A DNA stretch of 64,000 nucleotides, from NCBI GenBank assembly GCA_903873395.1, contig CAIQOJ010000087.1, positions 37,147 to 101,146 of the forward strand. The letters are read 5' to 3'. The stretch comes from an uncultured Acidimicrobiaceae bacterium. Its GTDB lineage: Bacteria > Actinomycetota > Acidimicrobiia > Acidimicrobiales > RAAP-2. The notes below the pieces were generated by a model that was not told the origin of the DNA, made no database searches, and saw nothing but the letters and a program-made list of their open reading frames with translations. Of the stretch, positions 34,069-43,282 are shown one piece after another. Positions within the stretch are counted from its first letter, which is position 1. Every line of letters begins with the position of its first letter. Made by a program: the position numbers and the translations under genes.

Positions 34069-35070
34069 ATGGCCCTTGCGATCACGTTGCTCATCCCCGC
34101 CTACAACGAGGCGGAACGCCTAGGTGATGCCATGGCCCGATTCGACCATGCCGTCGCCAAAGGAGCTGTCGACCTTGAGGTGACCGAGGTCATCGTGGTC
34201 GACGACGGAAGCAATGACGCCACCGCCGAGGTTGCGGAGAGGCTCCTCGATGCCTATCCCCACCACCGCGTGATCCGGCACCAGGTGAACCAGGGTAAGG
34301 GTGCAGCCGTGCGCACGGGCGTGCGAGCCACACGGACACCCGAAGTGGCGTTCTTGGATGCCGATATGAGCCTGGATCCCATCGGACTGCCAGCAATGCG
34401 CGAGGCGCTTTCGGTTTCGCTGGCTGCCGTGGCTTCCCGCACTGTCCCTGGCTCGATCGTCGATGATGCCACCTTCGGACGCATAGCAATGAGCAGAGTC
34501 TTCAACTTCATGGTGACCGCCGGCACCGGCATGGCCATTCGCGACACCCAGTGTGGATTCAAGGCCTTCCGCACCTCGGTGGCCCGCCTCCTCTTCCACC
34601 TGGTGCGCGTGGACGGCTTTGCCTTCGATGTGGAGATCCTCCGGGTAGCGCATCTCCTCGGCATGCCCATCACCGAGGTTCCTGTTCGATGCCACAACGT
34701 CGGAGGAAGCACGGTTCACCCAGCTCGGCACGCGTGGGCGATGCTCTCCGAAGTGCGTCGTTCTCGCAAAGGCGGATTCGACATACCTCCGGTGACGGCG
34801 CTGACCGTCCGTGGTGCCAAAACACCGACGCCCGACATGGTGGCCGCAGCAGTAAGCCCGGCAGTTGCAGGCGCCCCGGTTCCCGTGCTCTCGCGAGTTG
34901 GCGCGATCACGGTGCTCCTACCCCTGATCGGTGACGATGAGGCAGAAGCGGCCCAGGCGGCACTCGTCGCCCTGAGCGGCCCGGTTGAGCGCACTCAACT
35001 CCACCTGGATGACATCATCGCCCTCGGGCCTCTCGCACCCCAGTTGGCAACGACGAACTCCCTCGCCTGA
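34069..35070 (+). CDS. Glycosyltransferase family 2, dolichyl/polyprenyl-phosphate glucosyltransferase-like
   Basis: 333 residues. GT-A fold: LLIPAYNEAERL, VVDDGSNDAT, NQGKGAAVRTGV, AFLDADMSLDP (metal-binding DAD). The segment FNFMVTAGTGMAIRDTQCGFKAFR is characteristic of dolichyl-phosphate beta-glucosyltransferases. The last ~90 residues are an extra domain of unknown function. It lacks a membrane segment. Likely loads a sugar onto a polyprenyl phosphate for envelope glycan assembly. Confidence 0.85.
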   Translation: MALAITLLIPAYNEAERLGDAMARFDHAVAKGAVDLEVTEVIVVDDGSNDATAEVAERLLDAYPHHRVIRHQVNQGKGAAVRTGVRATRTPEVAFLDADMSLDPIGLPAMREALSVSLAAVASRTVPGSIVDDATFGRIAMSRVFNFMVTAGTGMAIRDTQCGFKAFRTSVARLLFHLVRVDGFAFDVEILRVAHLLGMPITEVPVRCHNVGGSTVHPARHAWAMLSEVRRSRKGGFDIPPVTALTVRGAKTPTPDMVAAAVSPAVAGAPVPVLSRVGAITVLLPLIGDDEAEAAQAALVALSGPVERTQLHLDDIIALGPLAPQLATTNSLA

Positions 35071-35151
35071 CGGACACCCGAGCGGCTCCAGCCCGCATAT
35101 CGCCAGGCTCGATGTGACCGTCCGACCTCACGGATCCGTCTCGGGGGTACC

Positions 35152-36156
35152 ATGACCGAGGTGAGCACAGATCCCGGTGGGCCCCAGCCCGGAGCCGACC
35201 CGCGTGCCGTGACCAACGCTCTCCTGCACGAGAGCGGCCGTGCATCCGCTGAACAGATGTCTGAACTCCTCGACGAGGACGCAGTTGCACTCGACGAGGT
35301 CGGGACGGTGTCCTATCTCCCCGTCGTGGCAAGGCCTGAACTCGACGGAGAGATCGAGCCCCTCGAGGATCCCCGGCGCTCAGATGTCGATGGCTGGGGT
35401 CGCTCCGAGCACATGCGGTCACTGGTGCGACGCCTCTACGACCCCCTCTATCGCCACTGGTTCCGGGTCGAGTGGGAGGGACTCGACAAGATCCCGACCG
35501 AGGGCGGTGCACTGCTCATCGCCAATCATGCTGGCGCCATCCCAGCCGATGCCCCGGCAATCATGCACGGCATCGAAACCGAGCTCGGACGAACCGTCTA
35601 TGGCCTTGCGGACACCTTCTTCCGCACCCTTCCTGGCGTAGGAACCATGTGGTCCCGCGCCGGCGGCGTTCCAGCACACCCCGACAATGCCTACCGGATC
35701 CTCCACGATGAGCAGCAGCTCGCCCTGGTGTTCCCCGAGGGAACCAAAGCGACGTCAAAGACCTACACGGATCGCTATCGCCTCCGCCGCTTCGGACGAG
35801 GCGGGTTCGTCGAGATCGCCATGCGAGCCGGCGTCCCCGTCATTCCCATTGCCGTCGTTGGCGCGGAAGAAGCCATGCCGATCGTCTTTCGCAGCACCCT
35901 GATGGCCAAGGCGCTCAACCTGCCCTACTTCCCGATCACGGCCAACTCACTCCTGCTCGGGCCACTTGGCTACGTCACGTACTTCCCCGCCAAGTTCAAG
36001 TTGCGGGTGCTCGATCCGATCACTTTCGATGTCGAGCCCAATCTCGAGCGCTATTCACGCAGCCGCCTCATGGACGAGGCCGAGCGGGTTCGATCCCTCC
36101 TCCAGGACGCGTTGCACGACATGCTCCGTGAGCGTCGCAGCGTCTGGTTCGGTTGA
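35152..36156 (+). CDS. PlsC-like lysophospholipid acyltransferase
   Basis: 334 residues. A ~80-residue acidic N-terminal extension precedes the acyltransferase domain: LLIANHAGAIPADAP (motif I, but His to Asp spacing is two longer than HX4D), the middle block with RAGGVPAHPDNAY, and LVFPEGTKATSK (motif III). The C-terminal block FVEIAMRAGVPVIPIAVVGAEEAMPI is typical. It acylates a glycerophospholipid precursor at the membrane. The next gene begins 4 nt downstream. Confidence 0.85.
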   Translation: MTEVSTDPGGPQPGADPRAVTNALLHESGRASAEQMSELLDEDAVALDEVGTVSYLPVVARPELDGEIEPLEDPRRSDVDGWGRSEHMRSLVRRLYDPLYRHWFRVEWEGLDKIPTEGGALLIANHAGAIPADAPAIMHGIETELGRTVYGLADTFFRTLPGVGTMWSRAGGVPAHPDNAYRILHDEQQLALVFPEGTKATSKTYTDRYRLRRFGRGGFVEIAMRAGVPVIPIAVVGAEEAMPIVFRSTLMAKALNLPYFPITANSLLLGPLGYVTYFPAKFKLRVLDPITFDVEPNLERYSRSRLMDEAERVRSLLQDALHDMLRERRSVWFG

Positions 36157-36159
36157 TGC

Positions 36160-37206
36160 ATGGGTAGTCGCATCCTCGTCACCGGCCTCGACACCTTCTG
36201 GGGTGGTCGCATGGCGCAGGCCCTCGAAGCCAGGCCCGATGTGGACATGATCCTCGGCCTCGGCACCAATGACCCCAAGGTGCCGCTCGAGCGCACCGAG
36301 TTCGTCCGCTCCGATCAGCGCTACTCGATCCTCAACAGAATCGTTCGAGCCACCCAGGTCGACACCATCATCCACACCTTCCTCGAGACCAACTCGATTG
36401 CGGTATCGGCTCGGATGCTGCACGAGATCAACGTCATCGGCACCCTCAACTTGCTGGCCGCCGCTGGTTCGAGTGGATCTTCGGTTCGCCATGTCGTGGT
36501 CAAGTCCTCGACCCACATCTACGGGGCCGGGTCCGAGGACCCCGCCTGGTTCCGCGAGACCGACGCCAGGACATCCCCGGTGCGCACGCGCCTTGAGCGC
36601 TCGCTCATCGAGGTCGAATCACTCGTGCGCGACTTCGCCGATGACAACCCCCACCTCGCCGTCACCGTCCTGCGGTTTGCCAACGTGCTCGGCACCGACA
36701 TCGTCACACCGATCAGCCACAACCTCCGACGGCGCATCCTGCCTTGCATCGCGGGATTTGACCCTCTCGTGCAGTTCGTCGAAGAAGACGACGTCGTGCG
36801 CTCGCTGGAGTTCGTCACCACCAACCGCATCCCGGGAACCTTCAATGTCGCCGGAACCGGCAAGTTGCCCTGGAGCGAAGTTGCATCGTTCGGAGGGGCA
36901 AGACTCATGCCACTGCCCCCCGTGCGCCCGCGGGCGTTCGCCAGCCCACTCGGTCGCATGGGTGTCATCCAGTTCCCACCGGAGATGGAAGGGCTGCTTC
37001 GCTATGGACGAGGCGTAGACACCACCGCACTTCGGGCCATGGGCTTCGACTACCGCTACACCAGCTCAGGGACGGTGCACAGTTTCGCCCGCGCCAACAA
37101 CCTTCGTCGGGCAACCGGCTCGACCGAGCCTGCCTATCGCTACGAGCAAGAGGTCGAGCAGTTCTTCCGCCACTCGCCCACCGTCGTTCGCAGTTCCGAC
37201 AGCTGA
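36160..37206 (+). CDS. NAD-dependent epimerase/dehydratase-like SDR
   Basis: 348 residues, 4 nt after the acyltransferase stop. Extended SDR with ILVTGLDTFWGGRMAQAL in place of the usual GxxGxxG (the middle Gly is replaced). STHIYGAG has the Tyr, but the following Lys of YxxxK is not obvious, so catalysis is uncertain. LRFANVLG and FVEEDDVVRSLEFV are family landmarks. PlsC-SDR pairs are recurrent in Actinobacteria. The function is probably in lipid or glycolipid metabolism; the substrate is unknown. Confidence 0.75.
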   Translation: MGSRILVTGLDTFWGGRMAQALEARPDVDMILGLGTNDPKVPLERTEFVRSDQRYSILNRIVRATQVDTIIHTFLETNSIAVSARMLHEINVIGTLNLLAAAGSSGSSVRHVVVKSSTHIYGAGSEDPAWFRETDARTSPVRTRLERSLIEVESLVRDFADDNPHLAVTVLRFANVLGTDIVTPISHNLRRRILPCIAGFDPLVQFVEEDDVVRSLEFVTTNRIPGTFNVAGTGKLPWSEVASFGGARLMPLPPVRPRAFASPLGRMGVIQFPPEMEGLLRYGRGVDTTALRAMGFDYRYTSSGTVHSFARANNLRRATGSTEPAYRYEQEVEQFFRHSPTVVRSSDS

Positions 37207-37322
37207 CAGTTCACGCCTGACGACCCACGGCGGACAGCCAAGCGAATCCCGCAGTGCGCTGAGGCCTCGAAGAGCCATTCGTCGCTGCTGCATCCTCGCT
37301 GCGCCCCGCACCCACCCGTGCG

Positions 37323-37949
37323 TCAGGCTTGGGCCAGCCATGCCGCCCGAAGCTGAGCACCACGAGCAGCCCACTCCTCGGTGGTCATGGCGTAGCGGAC
37401 GTGGTCTTCCCATTCGCCATTGATCTCCAAGAAGCCGAGTGCTGTTCCCTCTTCGCGCAGCCCCAGTTTGGCCACAACGCGTCGACTCGCAATGTTGCGA
37501 GGGATGATGGCGATCTCCACCCGATGGAGCCGGAGCGTCTCGAAGGCATACTGCAGGACGACGACGACCGCCTCGGGAACTAGACCCAGGCCCGCCATGC
37601 GCTCGTCGATCCAATACCCGATCGACCCGTTCTGAAATGGTCCACGCTGGATCGAGGAAAGGGTGACTTCGCCGGCGAAATGACCATCGACGAAGATGCC
37701 GAAACCGAAACCCGTGCCCAACTGGCGCTCCCGCTCACGCATGCCACAGCGAGCGGTGAAGTTGGCTGCGTCCTCGGGCGGAAGAGGTGAACCCTTGGAG
37801 CGTGGCTCCCAGGGAACAAGCCAGTCACGACAGTGGTTGCGCACCTCGAGCCAGGCCGGGTAATCGGCTTCGACCAGGGTGGAGAGCCGCACCCGGCGTC
37901 CTGGCAACTCCAACGAACGAATGGAGTGGGAGCGCACGGCTCGGCTCAT
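37323..37949 (-). CDS. GNAT N-acetyltransferase, RimJ/RimL type
   Basis: 208 residues from ATG 37949, with GAGGTGG upstream; the ORF-track extension to 38216 crosses the next gene. GNAT fold: RRVRLSTLVEADYPAWLEVRN, the acceptor strand GYWIDERMAGLGLVPEAVVVVL (acetyl-CoA loop is RMAGLG, a weak Q/RxxGxG), ETLRLHRVEIAIIPRNIASRRVVAKLGLREEGT, FLEINGEWEDHVRYAMT. This matches the ribosomal-protein-alanine acetyltransferase group; actual target unknown. Divergent from neither side; likely monocistronic. Confidence 0.88.
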   Translation of the reverse strand: MSRAVRSHSIRSLELPGRRVRLSTLVEADYPAWLEVRNHCRDWLVPWEPRSKGSPLPPEDAANFTARCGMRERERQLGTGFGFGIFVDGHFAGEVTLSSIQRGPFQNGSIGYWIDERMAGLGLVPEAVVVVLQYAFETLRLHRVEIAIIPRNIASRRVVAKLGLREEGTALGFLEINGEWEDHVRYAMTTEEWAARGAQLRAAWLAQA

Positions 37950-38079
37950 CGTCCGCCACCTCGTCCTGCCTGCACCGTCGATTGGTGTTGTGCCGTGATG
38001 GGGCCATGCCAGGTCGAACGTAGTTCCGACACGGGTACTCCCCGACCGAGCATGCGGGCGATCACGGCCGCATCGTAGG

Positions 38080-40080
38080 TCACCGCTCGGCCACCAATGC
38101 CGACCCACGTGCTTCATCGATGCCCTGTGCGATCTCCTGGTCTTCAGCGCTTGCTTCGACCACAGGCGAAGGGTCCTGGGCAACCAGTCCATCGACCATG
38201 GACAACCATTTCGCATCTTCTGTCGGAGGACGCATCGGACACCATGGCTCGAGTCTGCTCAGGTTCGGGTTGTAATACGGGTCGCCAGCCCGCAGAACGT
38301 CGCTCCAGCGCCGGAGGAACTCCTGATAGTCCTGGTAGTAGCCGGACAGCCCCCGACTGATCGACTCGTAGTGCGTGAGTCGGGCATGCGGCGTAAAGAC
38401 GTTGCGGTAGCCCGCTTGGGTCACGCGGATGCAGAAGTCGACGTCGTTGAACCCCACGGCAAAAGCTTCGTCGAATCCCCCTACCTCCTCGAAGACGGCA
38501 CGACGCACCAGCAGACACGCGGCGGTAACCGCGCTGTAGGAGCGAACGACCCGGTCCCACGAGAAGTAGCCGTGGTGGTCATCGGGCATACCGATGAAGA
38601 TGTGGCTGGCCACTCCCCCGAGTCCGAGGACTACACCCGCGTGCTGGAGGCTGCCGTCGGGGTAGACGAGCCGTGCTCCCACTGCGCCGACGTCGGGATC
38701 TTGGGCGCGCTCCACCATGGCTCCCAGCCACCCCTCCGACGTGGCCTCGATGTCGTTGTTGAGGAAGAGCAGCATGTCCGATGTGCAGGTCGCGGCCGCA
38801 GCATCGTTGATCGCCGCCCAGTTGAACGGACCCGGAAACTCGAGCAATCGCGTCCGGGGACGATCGGCCAGCATGCGTCGCAGTGCCCGCGTCTCTGGAT
38901 CCGTACTTCCATTGTCGACCAGCACCACTTCGGTGATCGGGTGCCCGGAAGAGCGCTCGATGGACTCCAGACAGGTCACCGTGAGGGCAGCCTGGTCGCG
39001 GAAGGGAATGATCACGCTGATCGTCGGCGAACCTTGGATCCGGTGACGCACGTGGTAGGCACCGGGAAAGGGGCCCGTCTCCACATGCGCTTCCCACCCT
39101 CGCCGAGATACGGCGTCCTCGACGACGCGACGGCTGGCGTCATGAGCCCACGGCTTGGCATCGCTGGCACCGGCCGCCGAGCCAGCGACCACCCGCCAGT
39201 GGTAGAGGATCTTCGGGATGTGCACGATGCGCCGTGCCTGCTCGGTGGCTCGCAGCATCACGTCGAAGTCTTGACTCCCGTCGAACTCTGATCGGAAGCC
39301 GCCGATGCGATCGAGCACCTCCTTGCGGATCACGGTCAGATGCCCGAGGTAGGGGTAGGACATCAGGAGCTCAGGGTCCCAGTCGGGCTTGAGGTGGGGA
39401 AGGAATGGCCGCCCGAGCTCATCGAATTTGTCCTCGTCGGTGTAGACCACGTCAACGTCGTCGTGGCCGGCGACGGCCAGCGCCACCTCAGCCAAGGCGT
39501 TCGGGTCGAGCTCGTCATCGTGATCGAGCAGTACGACAAACTCGCCCGTGGCCCCGGCCAGGGCTCGATTGGTGGCTTTGGAGATTCCTCCGTTGCTCTC
39601 GAGAGCCATGACGTGGATCCGGGGGTCTGATGCAGCCACCTCGGCCATAGCTGCCGTCAGGTCAGGGTCGCCTGATCCGTCGTCGCACAATCGGAGTTCC
39701 CAATCCTGGTAGCGCTGAGCCACTACTGAAGCCACGCAGGCCCGGAAATACCAGAGCGATGGACGATAGACCGGCACGACGATGCTGAGAAGAGGTCCCT
39801 TCGTGGGCAGCGCAGCGTCGTCGGCCACCGTCTCTTGGGGGTGATCGTGGCGCCACTGCTCTCGAAGATGAATCCAGTGCCAGTAGTTAGGTGGATGCGC
39901 TGCGGCGTTCAAGCCCCACGGATGTCCCTCTGACCCGTCGTCCTCGGGCTCGAGGGCGACAGCCAGGCGGGTGGCCATGACATCCAATGCTGCCGAAAGA
40001 CGCGCACTCTCGTCTGTCTGGCCACTATCTGAGCGACCGAGTCCTTCAGGGGCATCTCCGGTCATGAGCAGGCCATCCAC
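38080..40080 (-). CDS. Glycosyltransferase with two GT2 domains
   Basis: 666 residues from GTG/ATG 40080 (ATG 40065 is an alternative). Domain 1 (~95-320): LSIVVPVYRPSLWYFRAC, LCDDGSGD, VLLDHDDELD, VVYTDEDKFDELGRP. Domain 2 (~355-600): ISVIIPFRDQAALTVTCLESI, LVDNGSTDP, LLFLNNDIEATSEGWLG, GVGFNDVDFC-like FNDVDFC and LTHYES. Two tandem GT-A domains occur in bifunctional O-antigen/rhamnan-type enzymes. No membrane helix is seen. It probably makes an alternating or capping linkage of a surface polysaccharide. Its convergent/divergent partners are glycan genes. Confidence 0.88.
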   Translation of the reverse strand: MDGLLMTGDAPEGLGRSDSGQTDESARLSAALDVMATRLAVALEPEDDGSEGHPWGLNAAAHPPNYWHWIHLREQWRHDHPQETVADDAALPTKGPLLSIVVPVYRPSLWYFRACVASVVAQRYQDWELRLCDDGSGDPDLTAAMAEVAASDPRIHVMALESNGGISKATNRALAGATGEFVVLLDHDDELDPNALAEVALAVAGHDDVDVVYTDEDKFDELGRPFLPHLKPDWDPELLMSYPYLGHLTVIRKEVLDRIGGFRSEFDGSQDFDVMLRATEQARRIVHIPKILYHWRVVAGSAAGASDAKPWAHDASRRVVEDAVSRRGWEAHVETGPFPGAYHVRHRIQGSPTISVIIPFRDQAALTVTCLESIERSSGHPITEVVLVDNGSTDPETRALRRMLADRPRTRLLEFPGPFNWAAINDAAAATCTSDMLLFLNNDIEATSEGWLGAMVERAQDPDVGAVGARLVYPDGSLQHAGVVLGLGGVASHIFIGMPDDHHGYFSWDRVVRSYSAVTAACLLVRRAVFEEVGGFDEAFAVGFNDVDFCIRVTQAGYRNVFTPHARLTHYESISRGLSGYYQDYQEFLRRWSDVLRAGDPYYNPNLSRLEPWCPMRPPTEDAKWLSMVDGLVAQDPSPVVEASAEDQEIAQGIDEARGSALVAER

Positions 40081-40248
40081 AGATGTTTGAGGGCGCCTTC
40101 ATGCGTCGTCATCGGGTTCCGCCGCAGAAAGACCACGTTTCCGAAAGTAGCAGTCGCCGCGACGCAGGCGGGGCACGACGGGACCACTACGGCCGAGACG
40201 GCCAGTTAGTCGCCCCAGGGCCTCCCGAAGCCGTCCGGCCTGTCCAGG

Positions 40249-40254
40249 TACACT
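40249..40254 (+). promoter_or_regulatory. -10-like TACACT upstream of the 40271 gene
   Basis: TACACT ends 16 nt before GTG 40271 in the divergent gap with the two-domain glycosyltransferase. No convincing -35. Confidence 0.35.
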
Positions 40255-40270
40255 CTGGCCGACCCAGGTC

Positions 40271-40345
40271 GTGAAGAGGCAGGTCGTGGAGAGGCAGGGC
40301 GTGGATAGGCAGGGCGTGGAGAGGCAAGGCGTGGAGAAGCAAGGC
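40271..40345 (+). repeat. Five 15-bp in-frame repeats (GTGGAGAGGCAGGGC)
   Basis: Units at 40271, 40286, 40301, 40316 and 40331, with a few substitutions. They encode the repeated pentapeptide at the start of the 40271 gene. Confidence 0.9.
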
Positions 40346-40876
40346 GTGGCACCACCAGCGATCGATCCTGAGGAACTCCTCGAACAACTCAAGAGTCAAC
40401 ACCGTGTGCTGCGTTGGGAGCCTCTGGCGCCAGAGCAGTTGAGCAGCGGTCGCGAACAGGCGAGGGCGGGAGTCAACCTCGAATACCTCCACCATCACTG
40501 GCAGCTGCCCATCACCTTCACCCCAACGCCAGCACCGGGTATCCGTGGCCGACTGCGCAATCGGTTGGGCGCCTTGGTCTTTCGGACCTTGACGCCCTAT
40601 CTGACAGCCGAACAGGAACTCCTGGTCAACATGGTGCGGGCCACCGACGCCCTCGAGAAGCGTTGTGACGAGTTGACCGATCGCATCGACACCTTGCGCA
40701 ACGAAGTCATGCGCCGCCAGGTGGCCGAAGCCAAGAACCAGGCCGAGTTGGCCGCATGGCTTACCTTGGACCGTCCATCCGAACTGCCGATCGACGCAGA
40801 GCCTTCGCCATCTGCCTCCGACTCCGCGAACACCACATCGGCCGGCACGACTTCCGATGCCGCCAACGGCGGGTGA
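40271..40876 (+). CDS. Hypothetical protein with N-terminal pentapeptide repeats
   Basis: 201 residues in the longest frame from GTG 40271. Residues 1-25 are five in-frame repeats V(V/E/D)(R/K)QG, encoded by a 15-bp array. Each unit carries a GTG preceded by GGAG/AGGC, so any of several codons could be the start. A conserved-looking core follows (WEPLAPEQLSSGREQARAGV, WQLPITFTPTPAPGIRGRLRNRL), then a helix (LLVNMVRATDALEKRCDELTDRIDTLRNEVMRRQVAEAK) that looks coiled coil, and an acidic Ser/Thr tail. The stop overlaps the next glycosyltransferase start (GTGA), implying a shared glycan role. No family recognised. Confidence 0.7.
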   Translation: MKRQVVERQGVDRQGVERQGVEKQGVAPPAIDPEELLEQLKSQHRVLRWEPLAPEQLSSGREQARAGVNLEYLHHHWQLPITFTPTPAPGIRGRLRNRLGALVFRTLTPYLTAEQELLVNMVRATDALEKRCDELTDRIDTLRNEVMRRQVAEAKNQAELAAWLTLDRPSELPIDAEPSPSASDSANTTSAGTTSDAANGG

Positions 40877-42162
40877 CCAACTCGATTGACGCCAACCGGG
40901 ACCAGGACTCCGCGGCATTCGCTATCCCCCTGTCCTCGGCATCGGCGACCGGTCCCACCGTGGTCGTGTTGGCCACGCAGTGGGAGACCTCGAGCGAGGC
41001 CGGCTGGATCACCCGTCAGGTAGCTGGAGCACTCGCCTGCCTCGGGACCGTCCACGTCGTGACCCCTGGCGGCGGGATCGCCTCCGTGCGGACCGACGGA
41101 GTCTTCACCGTGCATCACCTTGGTGGCCTCCTCCGCCCGCAGGCTCTCGTGGAAGGCAACGTCGTTGCTGATGCCCTGGCGGCAGTCGACCGAGCGGCAC
41201 GTGAACAGAGTGCGCTCACAGGACCGATGCGGCCCGAAACCACACTGCTCGATCGAGGACTCACCGAGGCGTGGAGTCCGGCAAGCGGCGTGCTCGACGA
41301 TCTACGGCCCGACCTCATCGTGCTGGCCGACCACCGGAACCTCGGAGCATTGGCGGCAATCCAACGTCATTCGCCCACGGCCCCCGTCGCTCTAGTGGCT
41401 CTTGATGACGGCCGCGGCCACCTCGAACTCGCCGAGTTCGCGCCCGTCCTTGATCGAGCCGATGCCGTCTTGGCCATCACCGAGGCCGAGCGGCTTCGAC
41501 TCGAGGCCAGAATGGCCGCCAGAGGGATGTCGGCACCCGTCACCCGGATCGGCGCTCCGATGGTTGCCAACTCCAGCGCCCGGAGCGAACCCAATACCTG
41601 GGTTGGAGACTCCGACTACCTCTTCGTCTTGACCGACACATCGTCCGAGGACGCCAGCGTGCAGACCGAGCTTGCCCGGCTGCTCACACTGCGATTCTGT
41701 GACCGCCCGGTCGGCATCGCCCACACGGACGGATTCTTCGCCTGGCACGAAGGTCGGTTCAACGACGGCTGGGCCATCGAGCGTTCCAGTGACCGAGCCC
41801 GTCTGATGGCATGGGCACGAGTGACCATCGACCTACGCCACGCCTCATTATTCGGACGTGACGTCGTCGAGTCCCTCCTCTTCGGAACCCCGGTGGTCGT
41901 TCCCCACGACAGTCAGGCCCGACAACATGCCCATCTCGGAGGTGGCGGTTTGTGGTTTGAAGGCCCTGCTGATCTCACCTGGGCCACCGAAGCGCTGCTC
42001 GATCCCGCACTGAGCGAACAGCTGTCCCGTCAGGGCAAGGCCTACGCCGAAGAGCTGTTCGGATCCACGGACCGATTCATCGATCGGGTCATCGAGGCCT
42101 GTCAACTGGACGTCTCCGACCTGCCCGAGGTCGTCCGAAGCCCATCAGCTGCCCAAGCCTGA
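40873..42162 (+). CDS. Glycosyltransferase (GT4-like)
   Basis: 429 residues from GTG 40873, which overlaps the preceding stop. The ORF-track start at 40756 reads through that gene. GT-B layout: TVVVLATQWETSSEAGWITRQVAGAL at the N-terminal Rossmann, LDDLRPDLIVLADHRN, LAITEAERLRLE, then the C-terminal half with TIDLRHASLFGRDVVESLLFGTPVVVPHDSQARQHAHLGGGGLWFEGPADL. The last part corresponds to the family E-x7-E region (Glu in VVESLLFG). Codon 326 is the rare TTA. It transfers a sugar in the envelope glycan locus; donor and acceptor unknown. Confidence 0.78.
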   Translation: MTNSIDANRDQDSAAFAIPLSSASATGPTVVVLATQWETSSEAGWITRQVAGALACLGTVHVVTPGGGIASVRTDGVFTVHHLGGLLRPQALVEGNVVADALAAVDRAAREQSALTGPMRPETTLLDRGLTEAWSPASGVLDDLRPDLIVLADHRNLGALAAIQRHSPTAPVALVALDDGRGHLELAEFAPVLDRADAVLAITEAERLRLEARMAARGMSAPVTRIGAPMVANSSARSEPNTWVGDSDYLFVLTDTSSEDASVQTELARLLTLRFCDRPVGIAHTDGFFAWHEGRFNDGWAIERSSDRARLMAWARVTIDLRHASLFGRDVVESLLFGTPVVVPHDSQARQHAHLGGGGLWFEGPADLTWATEALLDPALSEQLSRQGKAYAEELFGSTDRFIDRVIEACQLDVSDLPEVVRSPSAAQA

Positions 42163-42192
42163 CCACACCGTCACCACCGCCTTGGGCGGAAA

Positions 42193-43146
42193 TCATGCCA
42201 GTTGCGAGGCAATCAGGCCGTCGAGGATGTCGGCCTCGGACACCAGGCACTCCGTGAAGCCCAACGCAGACATCACCCCGTCGAGCACGAGCACTCCTCC
42301 TACGATGACATCTTCACGGCCAGGCACCATCCCGGGTCGGGCGAGCCGCTCGGCCGCAGTGTCGCTGGCCAGGACGTCGCGCCAGCGCCGGACGTGATCC
42401 GCGGTTAGTACGACGTGGTGCACCAGGTCGCGGTCGTAGTCCGTCATCTCGACTTCGAGCGAAGCGATCGTGCTGACCGTCCCGGCCAGCCCCACCAGTC
42501 GACGAGCAGTGACGAACTGCGGGTGAGCCGATATCGCCCGCTCGATCTGAGTGGCCACCTCGGCTGCCGCGGCGGCCAGCTCGGAGGCCGCTGGTGGATC
42601 AGTGGCCAAGAAGCGCTCAGCCATCCGAACGCAGCCCATCTGTAGGGAGACCGCGGTCAGATCCGGGTCGTTGGCATCAGCACCGGCCACCAACTCCGTG
42701 GACCCACCGCCGATGTCGACGACCAGGAAGGGGCCATCGACAGGATCGAGATCGGCCACTGCCCCGGCCAGGGACAGGCGGCCCTCCTCGATGCCCGTCA
42801 ACAGCTCGGGTTCGATTCCCGTGACCCGCCCCGCTGCCGCCAAGAACTCTGCCCCGTTGGCCGCATCACGCGCCGCTGAGGTGGCTGCCAACCGACCACG
42901 TTCGACGCCGAGGCGATCCATGACGGATCGATACTCGGTCAAGACGGCCAACGTCCGCTCGATCGCCTCAGGGGCGAGTCGTCCAGTGGCATCTACGCCC
43001 TGGCCGAGCCTTGTGATCTGCATCAGCCGCTCGATCGGTTGTCCCGATGCGTCAGACACCAAGAGTCGGGTGGAGTTGGTTCCACAGTCGATGGCGGCTA
43101 CTGGCGCCGCTGATGAAGCGACAACGGGTGCGGAGGCGGTGCCCAT
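42193..43146 (-). CDS. ppx: Exopolyphosphatase/pppGpp phosphohydrolase (Ppx/GppA)
   Basis: 317 residues from ATG 43146; GTG 43152 is in frame. It has the actin-like ATPase fold: VAAIDCGTNSTRLLV (phosphate 1), TSAARDAAN, GIEEGRLS, VVDIGGGSTELV (phosphate 2). GLAGTVSTIASLE and a C-terminal GVLVLDGVMSALGFTECLVSEADILDGL fit the short actinobacterial form without the extra C-terminal domains of E. coli Ppx. It degrades polyphosphate or pppGpp. Position after DUF501 in the eno-ftsB cluster is standard for the phylum. Confidence 0.92.
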   Translation of the reverse strand: MGTASAPVVASSAAPVAAIDCGTNSTRLLVSDASGQPIERLMQITRLGQGVDATGRLAPEAIERTLAVLTEYRSVMDRLGVERGRLAATSAARDAANGAEFLAAAGRVTGIEPELLTGIEEGRLSLAGAVADLDPVDGPFLVVDIGGGSTELVAGADANDPDLTAVSLQMGCVRMAERFLATDPPAASELAAAAAEVATQIERAISAHPQFVTARRLVGLAGTVSTIASLEVEMTDYDRDLVHHVVLTADHVRRWRDVLASDTAAERLARPGMVPGREDVIVGGVLVLDGVMSALGFTECLVSEADILDGLIASQLA

Positions 43147-43282
43147 ACCCACGTTGCTACCACGCTGGAGATGCCCTCAAGGCCCCGAGAGAACCTCCGA
43201 GACTGACGGGGCCTCGTGCACGTCCCAGACTGGGCGTGTTGGACCTAGCACCACAGGACACACCGGTGATGTCCGGTGATGG

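Noticed and set aside
25691-40345. Short direct-repeat arrays as possible CRISPR
   Set aside because: Units are 14-18 bp, directly adjacent with no unique spacers, and no cas genes are present.
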